64,000 nt of DNA from Sipunculus nudus (lineage: Eukaryota > Annelida > Sipuncula > Golfingiida > Sipunculidae). This document shows, in pieces, positions 49,424 to 60,723 of this stretch. The position numbers and the translations under genes are program-made. The first letter of the stretch is position 1. The number at the start of each line of letters is the position of its first letter. The notes beneath the pieces were generated by a model. The model searched no databases. It saw nothing but the letters and a program-made list of their open reading frames with translations, and was not told where the DNA came from. The stretch spans positions 77,536,401 through 77,600,400 of the forward strand of contig CM049315.1 of NCBI GenBank assembly GCA_026874595.1. Direction: 5' to 3'.

Positions 49424-49672
49424 TGTCACGAAGACAAATTGTACAGGGGAAAATACTGGGCCGATCCGGGATTCGAACCCATAACGGTGGCGCACAAGTC
49501 GGGCGTACCAACCGCTTTGCCAGTTCGGTCCGGTTTTATGACATCCCGAAACACACCCCCTCTTAAGAGCGTTCTGCTATCAGAACAAGACTTATTTTCC
49601 CAGGAGTCACACTTTGGTAAGCTTATTCCCTGGGCCACAAAGTTTACCGTCATCCCGGACGAGTCCCCATTT
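49424..49672 (-). mobile_element. tRNA-like element, copy 1 (minus)
   Basis: On the minus strand it reads GCAAAGCGGTTGGTACGCC, then GACTTGTGCGCCACCGTTA and TGGGTTCGAATCCCGG. GGTTCGAATCC is a perfect RNA polymerase III B box, and the AAGCGGTTGGTA part resembles a D-arm/A box. The sequence beyond reads GATCGGCCCAGTATTTTCCCC. Copy 2 repeats the same core 244 bases on. It may be a tRNA-derived SINE, or an LTR-type repeat containing such a core. Confidence 0.5.
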
Positions 49673-49823
49673 TGTTACAAAGACAAAGGGGAAAATACTG
49701 GGCCGATCCGGGATTCGAACCCATAACGGTGGCGCACAAGTCCGGCGTACCAACCGCTTCGCCCGTAAAGCAAGCTTCACTAGCGAGACAGTTCAGTCCG
49801 CTTTTTTTTGTCACCCCGTAACA
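49673..49823 (-). mobile_element. tRNA-like element, copy 2 (minus)
   Basis: Identical core to copy 1 over about 75 bases (GATCCGGGATTCGAACCC on the plus strand, then ATAACGGTGGCGCACAAGTC). The unit is bounded by TGTTAC (49,673) and GTAACA (49,818-49,823), with inner GACAAAGGGG against a reverse-complement TTTGTCACCCC. It cannot be a working tRNA, because the anticodon arm and acceptor stem do not form cleanly. Confidence 0.5.
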
Positions 49824-49859
49824 ATATGTAGCTCTCAAATCACATCCACGACAACCAGA

Positions 49860-50490
49860 ATAGATCTTCAGGTTAATATGTGTCAGTCACATACATGTAA
49901 AACTCATCTGTGTCATACCAAATACGTGGTTAAAATAAAACGTGTCCAACTTCATCTGTGTCACACTAAACCCGTGCCTACATTAATACGGGTCAAACCG
50001 CATCTATGTAAAGCGAAAAAAAGTGCTTAAAATAATACGTGTCCATCCTCATATATGTCATACCAAATACGTGGTTAAATTAATACGTGTCAGACCTCAT
50101 CTATGTCATACCAAATACGTGGTTAAATTAATACGTGTCAGACCTCATCTGTGTCATACCAAATACGTGGTTGAATTAATACGTGTCAAACCTCTTCTGT
50201 GTCAAACCAAATACGTGGTTAAATAAATACGTGTCAAACTTCATCTGTGCCATACTGAATTTATGGTTACATTTATAGGGTCAAACCTCTTCTGCATCAA
50301 ACAAAATACGTGTTTAAACTAATACGTGTCAGACCTCATCTACATCAAACCAAATACGTGGTTAAATTATTAAGTGTCAAACCTCATCTGCGTCAAACTA
50401 AATACGTAGTTAAATTAATACCTGTCCGACCTCATTTGTGTCAGAGCAAAAAGTTGCTTTAATTAATTCATTTCAAACCAAACACATGTT
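49860..50490. repeat. 48 bp minisatellite, ~13 units
   Basis: Unit AAATACGTGGTTAAATTAAT then ACGTGTCAGACCTCATCTGT and GTCATACC. Starts at 50,065, 50,113, 50,161 and 50,209 are exactly 48 apart; outer units are more diverged and include indels. Each unit holds two half-repeats around ATACGTG. Long frames across it are artefacts. Confidence 0.93.
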
Positions 50491-50508
50491 AAACTTATAT
50501 CTTAAAAA

Positions 50509-51600
50509 CTAGCTGATAAACCCGGTATACCGGGCTTTTTACGGGGGTTCAGGATATGTTGGGTCATTTTTTATTCAAGAATTAAAAGGTACTATAGATT
50601 TTCAGTGGTTTGGCACGAGTGTAGAATAACTCACGCACCTCTCTGAGGCACAACACTTCTGTGAACAGTAAACGTTTTTATGTCCAGCTGTTTGTATCTT
50701 AATTTTGCCACTGTTTTTTATCTGCGTCTTACTTCTCCATTACGTGAATCCTAAACATCATACCGTCCGTATACACTCATAATCTCGTCGAGACACTGCG
50801 TGAATGATCCTCCAGTCGCTTCAGAAATTCATACTCCGGTATGATGACCTTGAAGACTTGGTCAGTGGTGATATTTACATTATTTTGCGAACCGCAAAAA
50901 GTACAGGTTAATATGAGGAAGACATTAATTTAACATAGCTTAACTTGACCTCTTATTTAATTGGAGTAGGAAGACATGAAAGATGAATTAAATGTACGTT
51001 TTAAGGCAAGGAAACTGTTCCTGAAGAAAGAAACGAAAACATGCATTCCTCGTTGGTTGCAGAAGTGGACCCAAGGAGAGTCCAGGGGGTCGGTCCCCCT
51101 TTTCAGCTCTTACCTTTTTAAATTGTAAGAGACCAATTTTGAGGCCTGGAACATTCGCCCTCACCCCAATCCAAATCTTTTCTGGAAATGTGGACCTTGT
51201 ATTAGGTTTTGTCTAGGGTTGAACCCCTCCTTTTCGTAAAGCGAGCCAGATTCACGTGTTTTTCACATTGACTTACCACACACGTGGGTCAGAGCCTTTG
51301 TCAAATGTCAGCCCAAACATGCATAAATCCGTCACTGAAAGCAAGGTAATTCATATGCACGGAAATTGTTAAATCGGCTTAATTTTGGGCTTGAGGGGAC
51401 CACAAAGAAATCCGGTCTTTGCTGAAGGCAGTTCGGCTGTTTTCGGTGATAGCCTCCGCTCATATCAATACACACGCAAAAATCACTCAAAATGATGTGT
51501 ACATTAAAAAATATTTATTCTAATATCGGCCATGTCACTGAGAAAACAATAACCTTTAAAATGAGATATAGCACAGTATCATACGCGACGCGGTTTCAGA
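50509..51600 (-). mobile_element. Helitron, third type: 3' end on minus strand
   Basis: On the minus strand the hairpin CCCGGTATACCGGG (50,521-50,534) is followed by TTTATCAGCTAG|T ending at 50,509. The perfect 14 bp palindrome plus CTAG plus T fits a Helitron terminus. The element must extend to higher coordinates, but I cannot place its 5' end; the end coordinate given is nominal. No coding capacity is recognised in 50.5-51.6 kb. Confidence 0.6.
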
Positions 51601-52706
51601 TAACATTGCGAACTCAGGTGGACCGAATTCCATTTATAAGTATTAGATTAAACTCACCATGAATAAATAAATCTTCGTCATAAATATGAACTGCAGTGAA
51701 GTTCAATTTGGCCAATTTGCTAAAGAATCCATTTCGTCTTTTAATCAAGAAAAGACTAAAAAATATATAAAAACTGGGACTGAAAGCTTGGATATGAAAC
51801 CAGATACCTACTTCTATAATGCACCTCTTAACGTGGTCAATAGAAAAAAAGGTCTGAACGGCTATGATCATAGTAAATAGCCAGCATTTTTATTTACATC
51901 ACATTAAACGAAATGTCCATAAAATAAGACAAATTGGCCATGCGAGGTATTTTATGATTGACTGACAGCTATACGGTACCCGGGTCATTGCGTCAGAGAC
52001 GGTATGGTCGATAGAACACCCTCATCAAATGTCATAATCGCAGCGAATGGACAGTTTATTTACTGCTGCGTATAGTTTTTATCCCATAAAGTAAAACAAA
52101 CGCGTGCTGCAGAAATATTGTATTAAAACCGACGCCTTTTCTTGTATGAGATAATACCCTTCTAATGTTGCCTTGAGATATTTATTGGGAAGAAATGGAA
52201 TTGAAAAACACACGGCCATGTTTTAGAGAAGCCGAATGATGAATCTGTATAAGAACTTGAAAATAATCAATGGTGTACATTGAAACTCCACAGGATTGGG
52301 TAAAGACAGCACACAGCCAGCAAACAATCAAGCTATAAAAACAACTCTACATCGGCTTGCAAGCTCTTTAGATTGCTTAATGGGCTTCCCATGTATCTAT
52401 TTCTTCCTTTATGTAACAATGTAAATGCTATCTCTCATAGTTCTTTTTATTTTCTCCAGCTGCAAAGACTGTACATACTTTTGGTTTCAGGGACCTGTGT
52501 CACAGCCGGCTCAGTCTTAGGGGAACCCTCTTTGTGTATTGTCCAAGTGCTTGCATTCGCTTGATGAAATTTGGAAGATGAATTACTCTTTGAAGACGCT
52601 GGTTCTTACGAAGTTCCGATGTCATATGGATCTTGGTGATTTCAGTGCAAGGTAACCAAGAAAGCAGCGGACATGCGTATCACGTGACACGTATGTGTAT
52701 TAACTA
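51601..52706. other. Anonymous non-coding sequence
   Basis: No gene or repeat recognised. Part could belong to the Helitron whose 3' end is at 50,509. Confidence 0.4.
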
Positions 52707-53488
52707 TGTTACGGAACCTAATAACAACAGATCACGTAATCGTGACGAGCATAAATATTGTTACGGAGAAAAAAATTCAGTCTAGGGGAATGAATAAGTT
52801 GTTTTTTTTTTTTTTGTTAACAAATAATTATAATTTATTCTTAGAACAATCCTAACATTACAAAACACTAAATCAAAACAGTATAACAATAATAAAAAAT
52901 GTACAGTACCAGAGTGTCCGGATCCTAGGCTTTAATTTCTGGATACCACTACTGTCACAGCTCAGCAAGAGTCCTTTAACACAAATAATCCACGTAAATA
53001 GTTCAAATAAATCTTCCCAGAGAATATTCCGATTTAAACTTGAAAACAATCTGTTGTAATCCAAAAGTGAAGTTCTGGTGATAATCCCAAAGGCAAACTG
53101 AAGACAGTCCGTATATAAAGTCTGTATAAAATCCATTGAAGATCTGTAAGTTCTGCAATTATCGGAAAGGTCCCAAAAAAACACTGACGAGAGAGTCACA
53201 CTCTTCCGTGTCCGCTGGTATTTTTCTCTCTGCCGGCTTTAAACACAGCCCCTATTTATAGCTTTTTCACCCGAAGCCCAGAAACTAACATCCTGGAACC
53301 ATCTAGACTACACAATAATACACGCGCGCTCATAGCGCCTGAACAGACCCGAAATTTCTAGACTACACCGAGTATTGTGTTTACTACAAGTCAGGGTTCA
53401 GAAAGTGCGGTTCCCATAGCAACGCCCAGGGCTTGAGCCTAACACGAAATCAGAACGCCAGGCGCATAATAAACAGATACATGTAACA
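52707..53488 (-). mobile_element. Solo LTR, copy 3 (minus) with ACTA target duplication
   Basis: Plus-strand edges TGTTACGGAACC at 52,707 and ATGTAACA ending at 53,488 give the TGTTAC...GTAACA inverted ends of an LTR. Both sides carry ACTA (52,703-52,706 and 53,489-53,492), a 4 bp target duplication as made by LTR-element integrases. On the minus strand it has CTATAAATAGGGGCTGTGTT, CAGCGGACACGGAAGAGTGT and an AATAAATTATAA poly(A) region. The U3 part differs strongly from that of copy 4, so it is a subfamily. It has no internal region. Confidence 0.82.
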
Positions 53489-53620
53489 ACTAAAAATGCT
53501 GATTCATCGATTCATCCATTGATGTTTCTTTTACCCCTTACCGTAAAGCTGCACATATAATATTTTTTATAGCTTTTCTTTTTTTTTTATTAAATATGAT
53601 TGGTAATCACTATTATTAAT
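53489..53620. other. Spacer between head-to-head LTRs
   Basis: AT-rich, 132 bases, no recognised feature. It forms the loop of the large inverted repeat made by the two LTRs. Confidence 0.6.
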
Positions 53621-53865
53621 TGTTACAGATGATTGTTTTATTGTGCACACGGATGTTCCATCTGTTGTTGGCAGTTTGTTCGTGTAGCTCGCGTAGCTCG
53701 TTGCCGTGGCAGCATCGCCTGGCCTGGCCGGGCTGGCCCACGTGTGAACCCTGACACGGCGTTCTCTGTTCGAGATGTTTCGTGTAGCGTGTGTACTGTG
53801 TATTATGTATTATTCTTTTCGATTTTTCGTTAAAGGGTATTTTCTAGAGTTTTCGGATGAAAGGT

Positions 53866-53873
53866 TATAAATA
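53866..53873 (+). promoter_or_regulatory. TATA box of LTR copy 4
   Basis: TATAAATA, conserved in position in the minus-strand copy 3 (CTATAAATAGGGG) and followed in both by GGCTGTGTTT. Likely start of the U3/R boundary about 25-30 bases on. Confidence 0.6.
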
Positions 53874-54292
53874 CGGGCTGTGTTTTGGAGCCGAGAGAGA
53901 GGTGAGAGAATATTCCAGCGGACACAGAAGCGTGTAAGTCAGTTTGTGGGACCTATTCCGATAAGTGCGGCAATTATAGATTTTCTTCTGGATTTGTGAC
54001 GGATCTTATATAGTCTTCAGTTTGCTTTCGGGATTATGACAGGAACTTCACTTTGGAATTACGGCGGATTGATTTTGTGAATGAACTGGACTGTTATTCT
54101 CTGAGAAGATTTGTGTGAACTGTTTATCTGAATTATATGCTTTAACGGACTTGTCGCTGTGACAGTGGTGGTTTCCAGGTACTGTGCACTTTGTTTATTA
54201 GGCTGTGTGATTATATTGATTTGCTTTTATACTGTTGTTGTACTGTGTAAATGTATTGATTTAGTGAATTGTAATGTTAGGGTTGTTTTAAG

Positions 54293-54298
54293 AATAAA
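54293..54298 (+). terminator. Poly(A) signal of LTR copy 4
   Basis: AATAAA in AAGAATAAATTATAG, followed 20 bases later by A18. The equivalent AATAAA occurs at 29,565 in copy 2. This would mark the end of R. Confidence 0.6.
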
Positions 54299-54464
54299 TT
54301 ATAGTTATTTGTTAACAAAAAAAAAAAAAAAAAACACTGACTTCTTTATTCATTCCCCTGGACATTTCACGCTGCCTAGTGTTAAATAATCTGATTTTTT
54401 TCCTCCATTACAAAATTTATGTTCCTCACGCACACGTGATCTATTGATATTAGGTTCCGTGACA

Positions 54465-54819
54465 TCATTTACAGAACGTATATTAGCAACAGAAATTATA
54501 AATATTGCAAAAGAATACTCTTTCTTTGTGTTCGGTCCCTCTACGTGTTCGTTCTTTTATTTTGCACAGTTGTCTGTCATATGACATTATAAACATAATA
54601 GTGAACATTCTCATATACAAATACTCTTTTTCCATGTTATAACTTAAGCTTTTTCAGATAGCCTTTGCAGTCATCAACTATCTATTCGATCATTAATGTA
54701 CATGAATGTAATCTACTTCTATATTGTATTTATGTCTTTATGTTAATTTTATCAAATATTTAAAAATTGTAGCAGGACTGGATTGGGAATCAGAGCTTGC
54801 TGAATATATCTTATTGAAT
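54465..54819. other. Anonymous AT-rich sequence
   Basis: Nothing recognised. Confidence 0.5.
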
Positions 54820-55320
54820 ATATTGTAAAAAAAAATAACAGAACCGTTTATTAAAAACCGGCCTATGTGGCTCACGGGTAGAGCGCAGGACTCAAAGCCG
54901 GGAGATCGTGGGTTCTAATCTCAGCCGAGGCGGTAAGGTTTTACACGGTCGGACCCCACCCAGGGTGAGCGCTCTGCAGGCTTAATGGGAAGGCTGTGCC
55001 CCACAGCCGTGTATTACTCACATACGAGTGCGTCTTTGGGGGGTTCCTCGGTGTTATGACCCAGCAATGGGATGATTACACACCCAGGACCCCCAGGTGC
55101 GGTAGACACCGGGCCTTGGTGACATAAGGATACAAAAAAATGATAGGAAGCGAGTGCTACCGCCCTGTCAAGTAGGCCCAAACCGAAATGGAAACTCTGC
55201 AGATGTTCATACTTAGGTTAAGAATTAGATAAGTCAGCATTAAAAAAAATGGAGACGGTTACCTCCACCAAAAAAAAGAAAAAAAAATATTGTAACAGAA
55301 ATAACAGAACCGTTTGTTAA
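54820..55320. repeat. Target-site duplication pair around the SINE
   Basis: Left copy 54,820-54,854 and right copy 55,287-55,320. They differ at a few positions, including an indel in the A run and ATTAA against GTTAA. Confidence 0.85.
54855..55287 (+). mobile_element. tRNA-derived SINE, copy 2, with long target duplication
   Basis: Head GGCCTATGTGGCTCACGGGT then AGAGCGCAGGACTC and B-box-like GGGTTCTAATCTC. Body and 3' part align with 13,507-13,928, and the tail is GGTTACCTCCACCA then A-rich. The flanks 54,820-54,854 and 55,287-55,320 match at nearly every base: both have ATATTGTAA, then AATAACAGAACCGTTT, (A/G)TTAA. A ~34 bp duplication indicates target-primed insertion by LINE machinery and a fairly recent event. 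Non-coding. Confidence 0.88.
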
Positions 55321-56728
55321 CTACAGGAGTAATAATAAACATTAAAAAAAGAATAGTACAACTTTGGCCTCCCATTGTATCCTCTCATATGACATTATAA
55401 AAAACTGGAATGAATTTTTATTTTATCACAATGAATTTTAGACATCGGTATGACTGAAATAACTTAAAAATCTTTATTAAATATGACAGTAAAATCGATT
55501 ATTGTTTCATCAATAGCATCCAAAGTAAACTACTTGTAAGGTTATGTTATTACCCCCGTTTGTTTACTTGAACCCGCGTGAAGAGGCTAATCCAGTAGGC
55601 AACTTTTACCTTTGCATAAGTATGCTCTTTATTAAGTGCCATTCTAGTTGTTATCGCATTGTGCATCCAGCTAAAAATGTTAAACAGCGACACTCGCTCT
55701 CGCCGGTATGATTGCGCCGGTCCTGGCACAGGGCCATGACGAAAGAGCGGGTGTGGCACGTGGAACATACATATATGTATAAATATATGATAACACCAAA
55801 AGTTAAATTACATTGTCAAAGTTTGTATACTTAATATCAGTATTCAGTGAGTAAGATGTCAGACCTGCAGTGGAACTTCCAAGGAAACAGTTGTCGTTAT
55901 ATAATTGATAATCCCACCAGATGATCCGGGATTATTATCTATAGCTAATACTCTATAAAATAAAGTTATTAGAATTATACAGGTATTATGTATTCATAAA
56001 CTAATAAAAAGCTAACATTGTTTATCAAATTACACAAGCATCGCATGTATTCGATCTTAATATTTAGGTATGTTTTATGGGGTTGGTTTTTTGCATCCTG
56101 ATATAAAGGTTTAGGTAATTTAATTCTATGTTTAAGAGGAAAGCTTATATTACATAAACGTATTGGAATCAAATTAATCTTGAGATGAATCCTATCTTAA
56201 TTATGTAGGTAAGTCTTAGATTTTATTTACCGATCTTTAAACTTTGCCGAGATGTCAGTTATCTCAATACCTATTGTAATGAATGGTTTGATGTTATGAT
56301 ATATAATCTGTGATACCGGGTAAACGCGCAGTGTTGCCACTCCTGGGGGACGAAGTTCCATTAGCAGGCTCACTATCGGTGGTGATTTATACGCCGGCAG
56401 TATCGTCTCTCGCTCTCCATGTGGCTGAAATAACGGCTAGTGGGAAGACGCGCATAGATCAAACACCTTTTCCTCGATGATTGGGAGGAAAACCACACAA
56501 AGGCGCTACCGAGGTCAGCTTGTATCCAGAGGATCACTGGATGAAATAGGACCCCAGGCTATGAACAATGCCGGAACGGGCAGGATGGGGAAGATGCAGA
56601 GCAAAACGGCTACTCAGTAGCTTCAGTTGGTCCAGTAGAGTTGAATAAAGAATCCTAGAAACAGTAGTGACCCGTTAAATTATACAGACATAGGGTGTGG
56701 CCAGAACTGTAACAAAAATATATGAAAT
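55321..56728. other. Anonymous non-coding sequence
   Basis: No gene recognised. The section 55,660-55,745 has TCCTGGCACAGGGCCA, also seen near 24,815, so it may be another dispersed-repeat remnant. Confidence 0.4.
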
Positions 56729-57033
56729 CTAGAAATCTGCATTCTAAGGAATGCAAGCCTCCATTATGTGTTTGCATTCACGTAATCGGCTCATATTCCA
56801 TGGTTCATTCGTGAGTGTACATTTTTTTAATATTCCTTGATGACGTTCCTAAATCCGTATCATTTGTCGAATCCACACCAGAATGTTATCGATTCTTCTT
56901 TGGTCAGTTCCCTGAATGACTTGAGAATTTCATGAGATTCCCTCATGGGCGGAGTATGTTATACACAGACACAAGCAAACACACTCACACACACTGTGGG
57001 ATGAACGCATACCCAACATTCGGGGGCAAAGAG
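56729..57033 (-). mobile_element. Helitron-like short element, copy f (minus)
   Basis: On the minus strand the 3' end is GGAGGCTTGCATTCCTTAGA then ATGCAGATTTCTAG, with hairpin GCATTC/GAATGC (56,739-56,754) and CTAG at 56,729-56,732. The flank is A rather than T. The 5' side ends near TTTGCCCCCGAATGTTGGGT at 57,030. Internal order as in copy c. Confidence 0.65.
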
Positions 57034-59319
57034 ATTTCTCCAGTTGATCTAATAACAATGTTGAACCGGATGACAGTGGATACACGTTACCATTACATCC
57101 TATTACCGCTCGTATTCAAATGTTTTAACGGATGTTTTAGCTCTATCCTCTCTAATTAACTCCCTGGATTTTACCAAACACAGAACTTTACAAAACTTTA
57201 TTTTCATACTAGAACAGACTCGCTAATTCGTTGTGACAGTCGTGTTTTGTATCACCAGCAGAACAGGACCTGAAATGTTTCTCGCTACCCAGAACGGCAT
57301 ATAGCTACAGGTCGTGTTGTTGGGTGAATATGAATTTAATAAATCATAACATTAACACGATTTAGCACTATTAAGATGAACATTTAGGACGTAAAAAATA
57401 TTTGCCACTGAATAATAATTGCAGAAATCAAATAACCATCTTTTATTTCTTTTTCCCAATTTTATTTTCTGAATGAATAATTGAAACATGAATAATGGAT
57501 TTTAATGCAGTAACTCTTTATATCACAGTGTAACACGGGTCTTACCTATCTATATCATTATCATTTAAAATAAAAAATGGATAATATTGATCATAAACTA
57601 TTTTTTATTATTATCGTCCAATATAATTATGTGGTATTTAACAATGACATATTTGTGCAACGGTTGTGAACATTTTAGTCACCCTGGTCGGAGATTATAG
57701 TATGCAGAGCACGTCGGTTGACGACAGATTGATAGGACCTAAATCGTATTCGGCAGCAACTTGGGTTGCTAATTTAATTCTGAAGAGATATAGGGCCTAC
57801 GGATTCAACAGCCCCCCCCCTTTAAATCTGTTCGATAAATATTTAGGGGGCATCCAATTTCATAAATTGTCAGGGCATGCCTATACCTTGTGTAAAATAA
57901 GCTCACAAAGTTGTATTTGTAAGGCCCAGGGCATTGTTTAAACTGTTTCGATTTAGTAACAGTGTAGGATGACATCTCTAGTAGCTATGATGGACCAAAC
58001 AAAATCCTCATTGAAAGCTGCTGCTTATGTATCGGTCATGAACGACAGTCCTGGCAGTTAGCCATTAAATACCGGTTCTGTGATTATTTCAGGTAACGCC
58101 AGTGTTTGATGTTCAATCCCCGCCGGTTTTTATCTAATTTAAAGCAGTCCCTATGAGCGGTGAAGTCAGCAGGTACACCGTAACGGGGGCACGACGGGCC
58201 CAATTTCCTATACAGTAGAATAATATGTTTAAAAATGTAGAAGTCTGATTTAGTTTTTATTTTAGCTTAAATGAAATTTAGTAAGGAGACCCCGCGAGGA
58301 TCCGATATAGGGCGATAGAAATGCGCATCCCGTTTGTCACTTGAGAAACATGTATATGGAGTTTTAAATACAAACCTTAAGTACCGCTTCGAAATATTTC
58401 TCTCGGAGGCCCTGCCTGGTCTCATTCAGAGCATTAACATATTTTCTCCAAAAAAAAATTGAATGAAATATATCCTTTCTGCACAAATATCATTGAGTTT
58501 TAATTAATCTTAAAAATTTGATCGAATTGACTCATTACCAATCGTCAGTGACTCTCATCCCTGACGCGAAGTAGGCCTTACTCTATGCATAGGCAAAAAC
58601 AAGTAGAAACTGTGGCTTTGTAATTTGAAACAATGTAACATCCGATGGGTTTGGGGGGGGGGGGGGGGGTGAGCCCCCTCCCTATCCTTAAATCCTGCGC
58701 ATTCCCTTTGTATTACACTATATGGAATATATTGCCGGAATTTATATGCCAAATAATAAAAAAAAGAAAACGTTGAAATATGATTTGTTGGGCCAAACCA
58801 CTTTTAATTGCATCTTTTTTTTGGGCAGAATCAGATAAATTTACATTAGATGATTATTGTTCTGGATTAGTTGTAGTTATGTAGAGAGTTGCGTTAAAGC
58901 TAAATTGAGCAGCTACCCGAATAAGCAAGTCTGTCGAAGGGTCCTCGAATGAAGGGGCTAAGAATTAAAACCTACCAAGATGCACTGTATATGTCAAATG
59001 AATGTATACGACAATCAGTCATTAAACAAACGGGGAATGAGAAAATAGAATTTTTTAAATACAGTTTGAAGACCCGCATCAGGCCAACTGCGGGCTCATT
59101 GGTAGTGTTTGCTACCAAGGGCAAAAAGTAATTAGATTTCTGCAATTTGATAAATAAGATAATAAAAAAAACCGGGAATTTCATTTTTTTTTATTTTAAC
59201 CGATGTGCTGCTCGCAATTACAATGGTTTTCCTTTTAATCTGATTATGCTAGGGAATGAGTGTTACGACACTAATGTAAAACATCGATTGAATATTTACA
59301 TGTATATATACGTAAGAAA
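57034..59319. other. Anonymous sequence with G17 tract and a tRNA-like scrap
   Basis: G17 at 58,653-58,669 is followed by GAGCCCCCTCCC. At 58,071-58,127 ACCGGTTCTGTGATT...GATGTTCAATCCCCGCCGGT resembles a deleted tRNA gene (T arm and acceptor-like ends, D arm missing). No protein gene recognised. Confidence 0.35.
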
Positions 59320-59785
59320 AAAATAGATTTACATGCCCATCACTAACATGAGGCGCTACCTGACAACGGAAGCAGCTGAGTCCCTGGTACACTCTTTTGT
59401 AACCTCCCGTATTGATTACTGTAACAGTTTTCCTGTTAGCCTTCCTCGAACACTGCTACACAAGTTACAGCGAAACAAGAACACTGCGGCCAGGGTTGTT
59501 ACAAGGAAAAGCAAATATTTGGTCATATACCACCTGTGCTGAGAGGTCTCCACTGATAACCCGTTCAGTTTATTATGATGGCACTAAAAACAACCTGTCA
59601 GATGGAAATAATTTGAAAACAGTCCAGCGCGCAAGCAATTATTACATGAATAATCAAATATTAAAAAAAATATTAGCTTTGTTTTATCTAATTTAATTAT
59701 TTTAGTCTATTTTGTCATTGTTCAATTGTATTTTTATATTTTCGCTGAAAAATTCTGTGTCGTGAATAAGGCGCTATACAAATGC

Positions 59786-59786
<1 letters not shown>
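59320..59786 (+). pseudogene. CR1-like LINE, 5'-truncated 3' end
   Basis: The frame at 59,333-59,542 encodes RRYLTTEAAESLVHSFVTSR, then IDYCNSFPVSLPRTLLHKLQ and NTAARVVTRKSKY. This is the conserved C-terminal block of CR1/L2/Rex-type LINE reverse transcriptases (usually ...SRLDYCNSLLYGLP...LQ.VQNTAARV...). It is broken by a TGA at 59,540. The 3' sequence AAGGCGCTATACAAATG before an (AAT)n tail is the typical end of such LINEs. The rest of the RT and the endonuclease are absent. Confidence 0.85.
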
Positions 59787-59824
<38 letters not shown>

Positions 59825-59826
59825 TT
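59787..59826. repeat. (AAT)n tail of the CR1-like LINE
   Basis: About 13 TAA units directly after the LINE 3' end. CR1/L2-type LINEs end in short 3' microsatellites rather than poly(A). Confidence 0.9.
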
Positions 59827-60697
59827 AATACAATGTAATAATAAATATAATTAACAACTTTCTACAAATGCAAACAGATTAGATCTGTTAGAAGTGCAAT
59901 ATGGGCTCTCCTTAAAAATAAGTATGTGGGAATTTCACAGACAATTGTATAAAGTCTGGTTCCAGTGTATGCAAACATTTCGAGTAAACTTTGCTAAAAG
60001 ACTGGCTATAACTGTAGAGATGCTATTACACAGCCCATGGGCTAATGCAATAAGGACTTAATGCAAACGGATGAGCTGTTGACTGTCCGGGATGTATATA
60101 TAGACATGTCCCTACACATTCATAACGTTTATTACGTATACCCCTGACAGATCCCTGACAAACACAACGAGGCTACTAAGAGAATGGACAACGCAGCCTG
60201 ACACACAGACCTTATTACGACATCCTCTAGACCTGATATACCTATCCAATATATAGACATGAATGTCACTGGGCATCGATTTCTGTGTAAAGCCAGAGAG
60301 AACTTTCATTACATCTATATGGGAACGCTTATCTGATTTATTGCATCACTGATCTAATTCAACCTGCAGCCAGGGCCCGCCAGGCAGAACGATGATCAAA
60401 TTACTGTCAGCTTCTTTTAAAAATAGTGAATCCACAAAACCGATCAAATTAACATTGTATACAGTACTTTAGCATGTCGGTTTCCAGCAGAAAGAACCTT
60501 GTCTGCATTTTTTCATAGACTTGTACGGTTTCATAACAATACAAACATCAGCGATTATTTTCGAAAAGTTAAAACCAAAGGTAGAATATGACAGTTTAAT
60601 GAAGGTGAATATTATTAGGTTTATTTTTTATCTCAAGCTGTAATGTTAATATTTGACCTGTGACATTACACTGAATGCGGTCGCATTCCTTTCGTAT
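59827..60697. other. Anonymous non-coding sequence
   Basis: Nothing recognised. Confidence 0.5.
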
Positions 60698-60723
60698 CAG
60701 GGGCGTAACCAGACCTGACCGTC

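Larger units (their letters stand above)
53621..54464 (+). mobile_element. Solo LTR, copy 4 (plus)
   Basis: Begins TGTTACAGATGATTG and ends GGTTCCGTGACA (expected GTAACA), 844 bp. U3 includes GTGCACACGGATGTTCCATC. A TATA box follows at 53,866, then a leader with AGCGGACACAGAAGCGTGTA, AATAAA at 54,293-54,298 and an A18 run, then CACTGACTTCTTTATTC and a U5-like tail. No matching target duplication (TTAAT against TCATT) and no gag-pol next to it. It is the best reference copy for 25,162 and 29,208. Confidence 0.82.

Noticed and set aside
49470-49500. Functional tRNA gene on the minus strand
   Set aside because: The perfect B box is there, but acceptor and anticodon stems do not pair, and the unit is repeated 244 bases away.
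52707-54464. A compact LTR element or TRIM
   Set aside because: The repeats are inverted, not direct; the left one has its own target duplication.
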